From Paenarthrobacter sp. (GTDB taxonomy: Bacteria > Actinomycetota > Actinomycetes > Actinomycetales > Micrococcaceae): a stretch of DNA of 64,000 bases. The translations under genes were made by a program, and so were the position numbers. The DNA is taken from contig JAPSHX010000017.1 in assembly GCA_031179305.1 (NCBI GenBank), positions 1-64,000 of the forward strand, read 5' to 3'. This document shows, piece after piece, positions 37,752-47,050 of the stretch; position 1 is the stretch's first letter; every line of letters begins with the position of its first letter. The notes under the pieces were generated by a model. The model was not told the DNA's origin. It did not search any database and was given only the letters and a program-made list of their open reading frames with translations.

Positions 37752-38617
37752 ATGTCGGTCAGAGGGGCAACTGCCAAGCCATACGTCCGGATGGCGGTCT
37801 CCTCAAGCACCAAGTCCTGGTCCGAGGGGTCCAAGGAAGACACCAGCTCCAGCAGGACATCGAGTGTCCGGCCGTAGGGTGCCCCGAGCGTACTGACCGG
37901 CCAGTCGCCGCCGATCATCAAACGCTCCGGCCCGAAAGCCTCCAACGCTGAATCAAACAGGGGTCGCAATGCATCCGCCGTGTAGTCAACGCCACGCAAA
38001 TGCAGTCCGGAGAGCTTCGCAACGGAGTTAGGCTCCCGCCCGAGCGCCCGAAAGTCAGCGCTCCACGAGTCCATGAGTTCAGGATCAGCCAGCGGCGGCT
38101 TACCCAGGTGATCCAACACAACCGTCAGTTCCGGCATCTCGCGGGCCAGCCGAACCGCGGACCCCAGGTGCCTGGGGAAAGCATCGGGAATGTCCAAGGT
38201 GAGCCCTTCCCTAGCCACTAGCGCCAGGGAATCGCGGACGGCAGGAAGATCCAGAAAGTCATCACGGGGATCATCATGCAGGAGGTGCCGCACACCTTTA
38301 AAGGCGGGCTGAGCTGTGAAGCGGTGCAACTGTTCTGCAGCTTCAGCAGGCGCATCCAAGCTGATCCAACCCACTACTCCGAGCACCCAGGGATTCCGCG
38401 CCGCTACTGCCAACATGCTCTCGGTGTCGGCTACGGTGTCGTCGGCCTGGACCAGCACGGCTCCCCTCACGCCGGCAGCGTCCAACGTCTCGCGCGCCTC
38501 GTCCTCGCCAAAGCTGCGGAAGAGCTCACCGTGTTGCGGTCCGAGCCACGGATAGTGGCGCACACCGCCGGTGACGAAGGAGTCCAAGGTCCACAGGTGC
38601 AGATGCGAATCAATCAC
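37748..38617 (-). CDS. Amidohydrolase, probable L-fuconolactonase
   Basis: A 289-residue TIM-barrel hydrolase of the amidohydrolase_2 family. Metal ligands are HLH in VIDSHLHLW at the N terminus, a His in LDHLGKPPL and the Asp in GGDWPVS. Fuconolactonases belong here and open L-fucono-1,5-lactone to L-fuconate. The best start is the GTG at 38617, which overlaps the preceding stop as GTGA and has GGAGGAG nine bases upstream, rather than ATG at 38644. Confidence 0.88.
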   Translation of the reverse strand: MIDSHLHLWTLDSFVTGGVRHYPWLGPQHGELFRSFGEDEARETLDAAGVRGAVLVQADDTVADTESMLAVAARNPWVLGVVGWISLDAPAEAAEQLHRFTAQPAFKGVRHLLHDDPRDDFLDLPAVRDSLALVAREGLTLDIPDAFPRHLGSAVRLAREMPELTVVLDHLGKPPLADPELMDSWSADFRALGREPNSVAKLSGLHLRGVDYTADALRPLFDSALEAFGPERLMIGGDWPVSTLGAPYGRTLDVLLELVSSLDPSDQDLVLEETAIRTYGLAVAPLTDI

Positions 38618-39558
38618 GTCGGGCGCTCCTCCAACACGTTCCACAGTTCGTCCGGCACGGGCGCTTCCATTCTGGCAGCGTTCGTGGCCACCTGTTCAGG
38701 AGAAGTCGCCCCGGCTGTCACATTCACCACGGCCGGATGCCGCAACGGGAACTGGAGCGCCGCCGTCGGGAGTTCCACGCCGAAGTCCCGGCAGAGGGCC
38801 GCGAGCGCACGCGCGCGCTCCAGCACGTCGCGCGGTGCTTGATCGTAGTTGTAGTGGGCGTCTTCCGGAACGTCGGGTCGGGCCAGGAGGCCCGAGTTGT
38901 AGGCGCCCACACTTACGACGCCGGTGCTTTGCTCCACACAGCGGTCAAGCAGCGGGACGCTGGGCTGCTCAAGCAGGGTGTAGCGGCCGGCCAGCATCAC
39001 GAGGTCGAGATCGGCGGCTTCGACGCATTTCAACGCTGCCTCGGCGGAGTTGATGCCCACGCCGATTGCCCGGACTACTCCCTCAGAGCGCAGCTTCTCG
39101 AGAGCCGGAAGTCCTTGGGAGATTCCGGCCTGAAGATCGTGGACGTCGGGGTCGTGAAGGTAAACGATGTCCACGTGGTCCAAGCCGAGCCGTTCCAAGG
39201 AGTCTTCGATGCTGCGCCGGATGCCTTTTTCGGAGAAGTCCCACACGCGCCGTGACGTCGCTGGGACCTCGAAGCCCTCCGGGTCCTGCCCGCCAACGGA
39301 GTTGGGTTCGAGTAGCCTGCCAACCTTGGTTGAGATGACGAATTCGTTCCGGGGTTTATCACGGAGGACGGCGCCCAATCTTTGCTCGGAGAGGCCCAGA
39401 CCGTAGTGGGGCGCGGTGTCGAAGTAGCGGATGCCCGCGTCCCATGCAGCGAGCACGGTTGCGAGCCCCTCCCCGTCCGGGATCGCCCGGTAGAGATTCC
39501 CGATGCCCGCTCCGCCGAAGCCCAGTTTGCCTAGTTTGCCGGGATCAAGTGAGTTCAT
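38614..39558 (-). CDS. Aldo/keto reductase, probable L-fucose dehydrogenase
   Basis: A 314-residue AKR-family barrel. Catalytic Asp and Tyr lie in GIRYFDTAPHYGLG, the Lys in VISTKVGRL, and the next His in YLHDPDVHD. L-fucose (D-threo-aldose) 1-dehydrogenases belong to this AKR branch and oxidise the C1 hydroxyl to the lactone with NAD(P). Its ATG overlaps the mutarotase stop by ATGA, and the lactonase follows by GTGA, so translation is tightly coupled with its metabolic neighbours. Confidence 0.87.
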   Translation of the reverse strand: MNSLDPGKLGKLGFGGAGIGNLYRAIPDGEGLATVLAAWDAGIRYFDTAPHYGLGLSEQRLGAVLRDKPRNEFVISTKVGRLLEPNSVGGQDPEGFEVPATSRRVWDFSEKGIRRSIEDSLERLGLDHVDIVYLHDPDVHDLQAGISQGLPALEKLRSEGVVRAIGVGINSAEAALKCVEAADLDLVMLAGRYTLLEQPSVPLLDRCVEQSTGVVSVGAYNSGLLARPDVPEDAHYNYDQAPRDVLERARALAALCRDFGVELPTAALQFPLRHPAVVNVTAGATSPEQVATNAARMEAPVPDELWNVLEERPT

Positions 39559-39869
39559 GGCAGTTCCCATACCTTCTGGATACCCGTATCCTCCCCCGAG
39601 TAATCGTCCTGGACCTCCAAAAGTTCAGCCAATCGGGCTTGCCACGGCACGTTGGCCGGGTGCTTGGCTAGCGCATGCCGCATGGCTTGGTAGTTTTCCA
39701 CGTCCACCACATGGAAAAGATCGAGACCGTTGCGCCAGATTCGCCAGTTCCGGACGCCGGCATCCTTGAGCGCGGCTACCAGCTCAGGGGGAATGTTCGC
39801 GTGCGCGTCGGCGTACTCCTCTTCATTTCCCGGCTTGAGTCTGGTGTGCAGGGCGATGCTCTCAACCAT
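39555..39869 (-). CDS. L-rhamnose/L-fucose mutarotase family protein
   Basis: A 104-residue dimeric alpha-beta protein of the RhaM family ([20 protein letters not shown]; the catalytic His and Tyr lie in HTR and EEYADAHANIP; IWRNGLDLFHVVDVEN). It interconverts alpha and beta anomers of a 6-deoxyhexose. In this operon L-fucose is the likely sugar: the fucosidase releases one anomer and the dehydrogenase may want another. It overlaps the fucosidase by 8 bases. Confidence 0.9.
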   Translation of the reverse strand: MVESIALHTRLKPGNEEEYADAHANIPPELVAALKDAGVRNWRIWRNGLDLFHVVDVENYQAMRHALAKHPANVPWQARLAELLEVQDDYSGEDTGIQKVWELP

Positions 39870-41154
39870 TCACGGCCTCGGGTGTCAGGAACAGCTCCAG
39901 CACCGGAACAGCAACGTTCGGCCGCTGGACAGGCAGCTTGATGGTCAAGGTCCCTGGCGGCTGGCCTCCCTGGGTCATATTCATGGCCTGCTGTCCGGGG
40001 TCTACCTCTTTGAGGAAAACCTCGGACGCGTCGTTCAGCAACTGCGCGTACTCAACTTTTCCGGCGAGGTCCGGGAGGTGCACGTACTCGAATGGCCAAG
40101 CGAACAAGTGAACATAGAGCCTGTCCCTGCGCTGCGTGTACCGGGCGTCCGCGGGTGCCGTGAACAGGGAGGCCCCCGTCCCGTAGATGGCGCGCGAGTG
40201 CAGCTTCATCCACTCGCCGATGCCTTCCAAGGACGTCAAGGCCCGCGGATCGAGGTTTCCCCTGCCTGTGGGGCCGACGTTGAGCAGCAGATTGCCACCC
40301 TTGGATACGCCATCCACGAGCATTCGGATGAGCAGGTCCACGGATTTGTAGTTCAGGTTGTCCCTGTCATAACCCCAACTACCGTTGAGGGTCTGGCAAG
40401 CCTCCCAGGTGACCGGTTCGCCGTCGACCATCATGGGGCCGGCGGGCTGGTACTGCTCGGGAGTGACAAAGTCGCCGGGGATCTCCAACCGGTCATTGAC
40501 CACAATGCCGGGCTGCAGCTCCCGCACCATGGCGAGCAACGCCTCCGAATCCCAGTCCTTCCGGCCCTTGCCACCCCAAAATTCTTGTTCGTGCCCACCT
40601 GTGTAGGAGAAGTCGAAGAACAGGTAGTCGATGGTGCCGTAGTTGCTCAGGAGTTCACGGACCTGGCCGTGCAGGTACTCGCGGTAGCGCGCCATGTCGC
40701 GTCCGGCGTTCAAGCTTTCGACGTCGGCCGTGTTCCGTTGGGGGTGTACGCCGTCCACGGTGAAGTCGGGGTGGTGCCAGTCGATGAGCGAGTGATAGAA
40801 GCCGACCTTCAGTCCCTCGGCCCGGAGTGCTTCCACATAGGGCGCTATCAGGTCTCGGCCGGCGGGCGTGTTGGTGGCCTTGTAATCCGTCAGCGCCGAG
40901 TCCCACAGACAGAAGCCGTCGTGGTGCTTGGTGGTGAGCACCACATACTTCATCCCGGCGCCCCGTGCTGCGCGTGCCCATTCCCGGGGATCATAGAGGT
41001 CCGGGTCGAATCGCTGGAAGTACTTGGAGTACTCCTCCACTGTGATTTCTTCCCTGTTCATCACCCACTCGTGCCGGGCAGGCAGGGCGTAGATGCCCCA
41101 GTGAACGAACATCCCAAAACGTGCCTCTTCAAACCAAGGTGCGTGCTGGATCAA
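39862..41154 (-). CDS. Alpha-L-fucosidase, GH29, cytoplasmic
   Basis: A 430-residue GH29 enzyme with the (beta/alpha) barrel start [20 protein letters not shown] and the nucleophile region in [13 protein letters not shown], where FDF holds the Asp. [17 protein letters not shown] is also typical. There is no signal peptide, so it must act on imported fucosides. A TTG at 41154 has GGAAGGA seven bases upstream and overlaps the dehydratase stop as TTGA; the alternative ATG at 41169 has no binding site. Confidence 0.92.
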   Translation of the reverse strand: MIQHAPWFEEARFGMFVHWGIYALPARHEWVMNREEITVEEYSKYFQRFDPDLYDPREWARAARGAGMKYVVLTTKHHDGFCLWDSALTDYKATNTPAGRDLIAPYVEALRAEGLKVGFYHSLIDWHHPDFTVDGVHPQRNTADVESLNAGRDMARYREYLHGQVRELLSNYGTIDYLFFDFSYTGGHEQEFWGGKGRKDWDSEALLAMVRELQPGIVVNDRLEIPGDFVTPEQYQPAGPMMVDGEPVTWEACQTLNGSWGYDRDNLNYKSVDLLIRMLVDGVSKGGNLLLNVGPTGRGNLDPRALTSLEGIGEWMKLHSRAIYGTGASLFTAPADARYTQRRDRLYVHLFAWPFEYVHLPDLAGKVEYAQLLNDASEVFLKEVDPGQQAMNMTQGGQPPGTLTIKLPVQRPNVAVPVLELFLTPEAVNG

Positions 41155-42455
41155 CGGGATTCCTTCCATACGGGGCCGTTCGGAAAGCTGTACGCGGCCA
41201 GTGTTTCACGGAGCATTTCGTTTCCTGCGCCAGGATTCGACGGCGGCCAGTATGCGCCGTCGTGGACGTCCACGGGCGTGACGAAGTGTTCATGGAGGTG
41301 GTCCACGAACTCGATGGTCCTGTTCTCCTTGGTCCCGGACACCGCAATGAAATCAAACATGGATAGGTGCTGCACGGCTTCGCACAGACCGACACCACCG
41401 GCATGCGGACAAACCCTTACCCCGAACTTGGCAGCGAGAAGGAGGATGCTGATGTTCTCATTCACACCCGCTACCCGGGCAGCATCAATTTGCAGGACCT
41501 GAAGCGAACCGGCTTGGAGCATCTGCTTGAACACCACCCGGTTCTGGACGTGTTCGCCGGTGGCCACAGGGATGGGAGCCACTCCGCGGGCGATAGCGGC
41601 ATGACCCAGGATGTCGTCCGGGCTGGTGGGTTCCTCAATCCAGGCGATGTCGTAAGGAGCAAGGTGTGCCATCCAGTCGATGGCTTCCTGCACGTCCCAG
41701 CGCTGATTGGCATCTACCGCGATCCTGACGTCGGGTCCAACGGCAGCGCGGGCGGCCCGCACGCGGCGGATGTCGTCCTCCACGGAGGCGCCAACTTTCA
41801 ACTTGATTTGGGCAAATCCGTCGGCCACGGCTTCCTTGGCCAGCCGCGTCAGTTTGTCGTCGCTGTAACCCAACCAGCCCGGCGTCGTGGTGTACGCGGG
41901 GTAACCCTCAGTGCGAAGTGCCTTTTTGCGCGCTTCCCTTCCGGGTTCGGCGTCGCGGAGGATTTCCAGAGCTTCCTCCGGGGTGAGCGCATCCGTGAGG
42001 TAGCGGAAGTCAACGAGTGCTACGAGCTCATCGGGTGTCATGCCGGCGAGCAACTCCCACAGGGGCAGCCCTGCGCGTTTGGCTTTCAAATCCCACAACG
42101 CATTGACCACGGCGCCGATGGCCATGTGCATGACGCCTTTCTCGGGGCCCAGCCATCTGAGTTGGGAATCGTGTGCCAGCAGCTTCCAGGTTGCACCCAT
42201 GTCATCAAGCAGCGAGTCAACGTCAGCGCCAAGGATGTGATCCCTCAGTGCCCCGATCGCCGCCGTCTCCACTTCGTTGCCCCGCCCGATGGTGAACACA
42301 AAGCCGTGGCCCTCCTGTCCGTCCCCGGCATCCGTGCGAATGATCAGGTATGCGGCGGAATAATCGGGGTCCGGGTTCATGGCGTCGGAGCCGTCCAGTT
42401 CCAATGATGTGGGGAAGCGGATATCGAAGGTATCCAGTGCGGTGATGATGCTCAT
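41151..42455 (-). CDS. L-fuconate dehydratase (enolase superfamily)
   Basis: A 434-residue member of the mandelate racemase branch. The Lys-x-Lys catalytic pair is in [11 protein letters not shown], the metal ligands in [22 protein letters not shown] and [11 protein letters not shown], and the His-Asp end region in [13 protein letters not shown]-fuconate dehydratase removes water to give 2-keto-3-deoxy-L-fuconate. First gene of the left arm; ATG at 42455 follows CAGGAG. Confidence 0.92.
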   Translation of the reverse strand: MSIITALDTFDIRFPTSLELDGSDAMNPDPDYSAAYLIIRTDAGDGQEGHGFVFTIGRGNEVETAAIGALRDHILGADVDSLLDDMGATWKLLAHDSQLRWLGPEKGVMHMAIGAVVNALWDLKAKRAGLPLWELLAGMTPDELVALVDFRYLTDALTPEEALEILRDAEPGREARKKALRTEGYPAYTTTPGWLGYSDDKLTRLAKEAVADGFAQIKLKVGASVEDDIRRVRAARAAVGPDVRIAVDANQRWDVQEAIDWMAHLAPYDIAWIEEPTSPDDILGHAAIARGVAPIPVATGEHVQNRVVFKQMLQAGSLQVLQIDAARVAGVNENISILLLAAKFGVRVCPHAGGVGLCEAVQHLSMFDFIAVSGTKENRTIEFVDHLHEHFVTPVDVHDGAYWPPSNPGAGNEMLRETLAAYSFPNGPVWKESR

Positions 42456-42494
42456 ACGGCTCCTGAGTTGCGGCAAGGTTCATCAGCGAGCCTA

Positions 42495-42571
42495 AACATC
42501 CGATGTCTGCCTTGTCAATGGGTCACATTTCCGTATTATGGGTGACAACACCACACTAGAGCTCGGATGTT
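42495..42571 (+). promoter_or_regulatory. Divergent fucose promoter with flanking inverted boxes
   Basis: TTGTCA (42512-42517) and TATTAT (42534-42539), 16 bases apart, form a promoter for the right arm. The box AACATCCGA at 42495-42503 reappears as TCGGATGTT at 42563-42571, 68 bases away in inverted orientation, one on each side of the promoter. They are candidate operators for the GntR regulator of the cluster. Confidence 0.55.
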
Positions 42572-42595
42572 AGTCCCGAAAGCACGGAGGAAGCC

Positions 42596-43510
42596 ATGAC
42601 CTTGAAATTCGCCAGGCTGGGTACGGCCGGAAACGAACAACCGGCCGTCATCGCCCAGGACGCCGACGGCGCTGAGAAGTACTTCAGCCTCACGGCCCTG
42701 ACCAACGACATCGACGGCGGTTTCCTCGCCTCGGACGGCATCGAACGCAGCCGCGAAGCCCTGAACAAGGGGGAACTTCCCGAGATCTCGCCTGAAGGCC
42801 TGCGCATCGGCGCCCCCGTCGCCCGACCCGGCGCAGTGGTTGCCATCGGACTCAACTACACCGCGCACGCTGCCGAATCCGGCGCTACGCCGCCCGAGGT
42901 TCCAGTGGTGTTCCTCAAGCCCACCAACACCATCACCGGCCCGTTCGACGCAGCCCCCATCCCGCCGTCGTCGGAAAAGTACGACTGGGAAGTGGAACTC
43001 GCAATCGTGATCGGCAAGGAAGCGTCATACCTTTCCACAGTTGACGAGGCCACAGCCTGCATCGCCGGTTACGCCGTGGCCAACGACCTCTCCGAGCGCG
43101 ACTACCAGATCCCCGGCGCCGCGGGACAGTGGACCAAGGGCAAGACCCTCCCCGGTTCCACTCCCCTGGGCCCATGGCTGGTCCCGTCCGCGGATGTTGA
43201 CGCCGGCAACCTTCGCCTGCAGACCCTGGTCAACGGCGAAAGCCGGCAAGACTCCAATACCTCGGACATGATCTTCGACCCCGCCACGATCGTCCACCAC
43301 CTCAGCCAGTACATGGTCCTGGAACCGGGCGACGTGATCATCACGGGCACCCCCGAGGGCGTTGCACTGTCCGGCAGATTCCCCTTCATCCAGGCCGGTG
43401 ACGTGGTGGAGCTGGAAATTGAGGGACTGGGCCGCCAACGACAGGAATACTTCCGAGCGCAGGCCGGCTCGCGCCCCGGGGCAGCAGCCCCCGTCAGCAT
43501 CAACGCCTGA
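42596..43510 (+). CDS. Fumarylacetoacetate hydrolase family, probable diketo-deoxyfuconate hydrolase
   Basis: A 304-residue FAH-family enzyme. It has the catalytic fold markers AIGLNYTAHAAESGA, PPSSEKYDWEVELAIVIGKE (metal-binding Glu pair) and DVIITGTPEGVALS. In the non-phosphorylating fucose route this family cleaves 2,4-diketo-3-deoxy-L-fuconate to pyruvate and L-lactate; in the rhamnose route a close relative does the same. First gene of the right arm, followed 8 bases on by an SDR. Confidence 0.88.
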   Translation: MTLKFARLGTAGNEQPAVIAQDADGAEKYFSLTALTNDIDGGFLASDGIERSREALNKGELPEISPEGLRIGAPVARPGAVVAIGLNYTAHAAESGATPPEVPVVFLKPTNTITGPFDAAPIPPSSEKYDWEVELAIVIGKEASYLSTVDEATACIAGYAVANDLSERDYQIPGAAGQWTKGKTLPGSTPLGPWLVPSADVDAGNLRLQTLVNGESRQDSNTSDMIFDPATIVHHLSQYMVLEPGDVIITGTPEGVALSGRFPFIQAGDVVELEIEGLGRQRQEYFRAQAGSRPGAAAPVSINA

Positions 43511-43517
43511 GGCCGCC

Positions 43518-44279
43518 ATGGCAGCCTCGGTGGGCAACGAGTTCCAAGGCCTGACAGCACTCGTGACCGGCGGCGCCTCCGGAATCGGGGCAGCCATCGC
43601 GGACCGCCTCGCAGCCGGCGGTGCGCAGGTGGCGGTCCTGGACCTCGCCCCGGAAACCAGCCCGCATTTCGGTGTGCAGTGCAATGTGGCCGATGACGCC
43701 TCGGTGCGCACCGCCGTCGAGCACGTAGTAAAGCAGTTCGGCCGCTTGGACATCGTGATCAACAACGCCGGCATCGGCGCCCAAGGCGACATCGCGGCGA
43801 ACCACGACGACGAGTGGCTGCGCGTTCTCAACGTCAATGTGGTGGGAATCGCCCGCGTCAGCCGGGCAGCCTTGCCGCACCTGCGTGAGTCTCCGGCGGC
43901 CGCGATTGTTAACACTTGTTCCATTGCGGCGACGGCCGGGCTTCCGCAGCGTGCCCTGTACTCGGCGTCGAAGGGTGCGGTTTTGTCGTTGACGCTCGCC
44001 ATGGCAGCAGACCATGTCCGTGAGGGGATCCGTGTGAACTGCGTGAATCCCGGCACCGTAGACACCCCCTGGGTTGGCCGGTTGCTCGATTCAGCCGCTG
44101 ACCCCGCAGCCGAGCGCGCCGCCCTCAACAGCCGCCAACCGCACGGGCGGATGGTGGACCCCGCCGAGGTAGCCGGCGCCGTCGCTTATCTGGCGAGTCC
44201 TCTGTCGGGGTCGACGACCGGGACCTCACTGGCGGTCGACGGCGGCATGCAGGGCCTGCGGCTGCGCCCGGCGCAGTAG
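43518..44279 (+). CDS. Short-chain dehydrogenase, probable 2-keto-3-deoxy-L-fuconate dehydrogenase
   Basis: A 253-residue classical SDR: the cofactor motif TGGASGIG, then NNAG, the catalytic Ser in NTCSIAA and Tyr-x-x-x-Lys in YSASKGA. The acidic residue in VLDLAPE at the second strand suits NAD. In fucose catabolism this enzyme oxidises 2-keto-3-deoxy-L-fuconate to its 2,4-diketo form, which the upstream FAH enzyme then splits. L-fucose dehydrogenase is an alternative. ATG at 43518; longer in-frame starts lie in the FAH gene. Confidence 0.87.
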   Translation: MAASVGNEFQGLTALVTGGASGIGAAIADRLAAGGAQVAVLDLAPETSPHFGVQCNVADDASVRTAVEHVVKQFGRLDIVINNAGIGAQGDIAANHDDEWLRVLNVNVVGIARVSRAALPHLRESPAAAIVNTCSIAATAGLPQRALYSASKGAVLSLTLAMAADHVREGIRVNCVNPGTVDTPWVGRLLDSAADPAAERAALNSRQPHGRMVDPAEVAGAVAYLASPLSGSTTGTSLAVDGGMQGLRLRPAQ

Positions 44280-44388
44280 GCGGTTTTCGTAACGCAACGG
44301 GCCCGCAACCTCCTGCAGCGGTCGTTCGCCTATGCTCAAGTCCAAGAGATCAACGGCGACTCACTTAGCAGACTCAGGAGATACAGCC

Positions 44389-45687
44389 ATGAGCAACTGG
44401 CGCATCAGGGACTTCCATTCGTCCGATTTGGACGGCATCCTGCACCTCTGGGAGTCACTCAAAGCCGATGGCGTGGAGCCCGTCTACGCGTTGTCTGAGG
44501 TACTGGCCTCCTGCGAGAAGGACCACGCCGTAGTGGCCGTCCAGGGCGACCAGGTAGTGGGTGCCGCCGTCGGACGCGCCGCCCATGACCAAGGGTGGAT
44601 CGTTTTCCTGGCCACGCTGACCGAGTTCCGGGGCCGCGGCATCGGCACCTCGCTGCTGTCCGCCGTCGAGAACCGCATGGCCCCGCACGGGCTCAACAAA
44701 CTCTCCGCTCTGATGCCGGAGACCGAAACACGTGTTGAAGCCTTCTTGGGACGCGGGTTCGTGGTGAAGAAAAACCTGCGCTATTTCGAGCGGACCATCC
44801 CGGTACAGCGGCAGGAACTGGAACCGTTGAGCTTGCTGGGCGGACGCATTCTTGCCCGGGACCTGTGGGAGAACGTGGCTGGCATGCGCCGGGAGAAGGA
44901 GCTGCTGGAGCGGCGACTGGTACTTCCTTTGGCCGAGGCTGACCTCGCGGACGAGTACGGCGTGGTCCCGCCCCGGGCAGTAGTCCTTTTCGGCCCTCCG
45001 GGCACCGGCAAAACCACCTTCGCCAAGGCCATCGCATCCAGGCTCGAGTGGCCGTTCGTGGAAGTCTTCCCGTCCCGATTGGCCGCTGACCCCAAGGGCC
45101 TGGCCGGTGCACTACGCGAGACATTCCTGGAAATCGCCGAGCTGGAACACGCCGTGGTCTTCATCGATGAAGTGGAGGAAATCGCGTCGCAGCGCGCCGG
45201 TGATCCACCGTCGCCGCTGCAGGGGGTCACCAACGAACTCCTCAAGATCATCCCGGCTTTCCGCGAACAACCCGGCCGCTTGCTGGTGTGCGCCACGAAC
45301 TTCATCCGGGCCTTGGACACCGCGTTCCTGCGCCACGGCCGGTTCGACTACGTCATCCCCATCGGCCTCCCGGACGTCCACGCCCGCGAAGCCATGTGGC
45401 AGCGATTCATCCCCGCCACCGTGATGGACTCGGTCGACATCGCCCAGCTGGTGGAGCGAACCGAGGGCTTCTCACCCGCGGACATCGAGTTCGCTGCCCG
45501 CAGCGCCTCCCAGCGGGCCCTGGAAAAAGCCGTGTACGACGACGGCGGCTCCGGCCTCGCTCCCAACGGACGTAAAGGGCCGGTCACCCAGGACTACCTC
45601 GATTCCATCTCCGATACCCGCACCACCGTCAGCGCCGAAGTGCACCAGGACTTCCTGGAAGACATCGACGTGTTGGGGCGCGTGTAG
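44389..45687 (+). CDS. GNAT acetyltransferase fused to AAA+ ATPase
   Basis: A 432-residue two-domain protein. Residues 1-145 are a GNAT fold (MSNWRIRDFHSSDLDGILHL; acetyl-CoA loop in FRGRGIGTSLL). Residues about 165-415 are an AAA+ ATPase: Walker A GPPGTGKT 202-209, Walker B VVFIDEVEE (Asp260-Glu261), sensor VCATNF and an arginine-finger region HGRFDYVIPI. The AAA+ part resembles the FtsH/Cdc48 type but lacks a protease. The combination suggests nucleotide-driven presentation of a protein or peptide to an acetyltransferase, but no function is known. ATG at 44389 follows CAGGAG. Confidence 0.85.
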   Translation: MSNWRIRDFHSSDLDGILHLWESLKADGVEPVYALSEVLASCEKDHAVVAVQGDQVVGAAVGRAAHDQGWIVFLATLTEFRGRGIGTSLLSAVENRMAPHGLNKLSALMPETETRVEAFLGRGFVVKKNLRYFERTIPVQRQELEPLSLLGGRILARDLWENVAGMRREKELLERRLVLPLAEADLADEYGVVPPRAVVLFGPPGTGKTTFAKAIASRLEWPFVEVFPSRLAADPKGLAGALRETFLEIAELEHAVVFIDEVEEIASQRAGDPPSPLQGVTNELLKIIPAFREQPGRLLVCATNFIRALDTAFLRHGRFDYVIPIGLPDVHAREAMWQRFIPATVMDSVDIAQLVERTEGFSPADIEFAARSASQRALEKAVYDDGGSGLAPNGRKGPVTQDYLDSISDTRTTVSAEVHQDFLEDIDVLGRV

Positions 45688-45718
45688 GAGGTCCTGATCA
45701 CGGGATAATCTTTGTCCC

Positions 45719-46963
45719 ATGTCCTCGAATCCCCTTCGCCATGCGCTGTCCCGCATGGGCGGCCGCGATCCCCATGAAAAGCACCGCACAGCAACTCCGC
45801 TGGAGCTCTTCTTCGACCTGACCTTTGTTATCGCTTTCGGTGTTGCCGGCAACCAGTTTGCCCATGCTGTCGCAGAGGCGCATTTCTGGCCAGGTCTCCT
45901 CGCCTTCTCGTTCGCCATGTTTGCGGTGATCTGGGCATGGATCAACTTCACCTGGTTCGCCAGCGCCTACGACACCGACGACTGGGTGTTCCGCGTGGTC
46001 ACCATGGTGCAGATGGTGGGTGTCCTCATCCTGGCCATGGGCGTCGAACCGGTGTTCCACTCCATCATCGAGGGCAAGCACGTGGACAACTTCACCATGG
46101 TGCTCGGCTACATCGTCATGCGGGTGGCCCTGATTTTCCAGTGGCTGCGTGCAGCCCGGCAGGATCCCGAACGCCGGGAAACTTGCTTGCGTTACGCGAA
46201 GTACGTGGCGATCGTCCAAGTCGGGTGGGTCGCGGTTCTCCTGATTGACGCGAGCGTCCTCACTACGTTCCTCATGGCAGCTCCTTTGTTCATCATGGAA
46301 ATGGCAGCGCCGTACTTCGCGGAACGCAAGATCCGTACCCCGTGGCACGCGCACCACATTGCGGAAAGGTACGGGCTCCTGGCCATCATCGCCTTAGGTG
46401 AGTGTTTGATTGGTGCAATTGAAACCTTGCGTGCCATCGTGGCCACCCACCAGTGGTCCGTGGATGCCGCCTTGGTTGGATTGAGTGGCACCGGGCTGGC
46501 CTTCGCCATGTGGTGGATCTACTTCATCCTGCCCTCGGGTCCGGCGCTTCACGTCCAGCGGCACCGTTCATGGGTGTTCGGCTACGGTCACATGTTCATC
46601 TTCGCCGCCATCGCCGCAACCGGCGCTGGGCTACACGTTGCTGCCTACTTCATCGATCACGAAGCCCACATTCCTGCGGCCGCCGCGGTGGCCTCCATCG
46701 CCATTCCCATTATTGTTTTCAAGGTCTCGCTCAGCACGCTGTACGGCATCATGCTGGGCCTGGACCGCGAACACTTCTGGAGCTCGGTGCTGGTGGTCCT
46801 TGGCTTGGCTGCAAGTATTGCCATGGCCGCCGCCGGCGCCTCCGTGCCCATCTGCATGCTGGCAATGATGGTGGTCCTGGGCCTGTCCATTGCCTACGAC
46901 GAACGATGCGGGCACAAGGGCCGGGCCGCGGCACTCCGGCGGCTGGAAACCGCCGCGGGCTAA
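45719..46963 (+). CDS. Low-temperature-requirement protein A (LtrA) family
   Basis: A 414-residue membrane protein with about ten hydrophobic segments. It has the LtrA family landmarks TPLELFFDLTFVIAFGVAGNQFA and IAERYGLLAIIALGE. The role is unknown; the name comes from a Listeria mutant that fails to grow in the cold. It starts 31 bases after the GNAT-AAA+ stop and is followed at once by a hairpin repeat. Confidence 0.9.
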   Translation: MSSNPLRHALSRMGGRDPHEKHRTATPLELFFDLTFVIAFGVAGNQFAHAVAEAHFWPGLLAFSFAMFAVIWAWINFTWFASAYDTDDWVFRVVTMVQMVGVLILAMGVEPVFHSIIEGKHVDNFTMVLGYIVMRVALIFQWLRAARQDPERRETCLRYAKYVAIVQVGWVAVLLIDASVLTTFLMAAPLFIMEMAAPYFAERKIRTPWHAHHIAERYGLLAIIALGECLIGAIETLRAIVATHQWSVDAALVGLSGTGLAFAMWWIYFILPSGPALHVQRHRSWVFGYGHMFIFAAIAATGAGLHVAAYFIDHEAHIPAAAAVASIAIPIIVFKVSLSTLYGIMLGLDREHFWSSVLVVLGLAASIAMAAAGASVPICMLAMMVVLGLSIAYDERCGHKGRAAALRRLETAAG

Positions 46964-46975
46964 GGCATTCCCCTG

Positions 46976-47038
46976 CGTTGCGGGGCCCGCTTTGCGCCCC
47001 AATTCCGGCGCCAGGCACGCAGAGCAGGCCCCACAACG
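46976..47038. repeat. REP-like hairpin repeat, family B, copy 2
   Basis: A 63-base element with arms nearly identical to those at 22089-22151 (CGTTGCGGGGCCCGC and GGCCCCACAACG), again with a 21-base loop of unrelated sequence. It lies between the convergent LtrA and HD genes. Confidence 0.85.
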
Positions 47039-47050
47039 AGCGCGGGCAGG

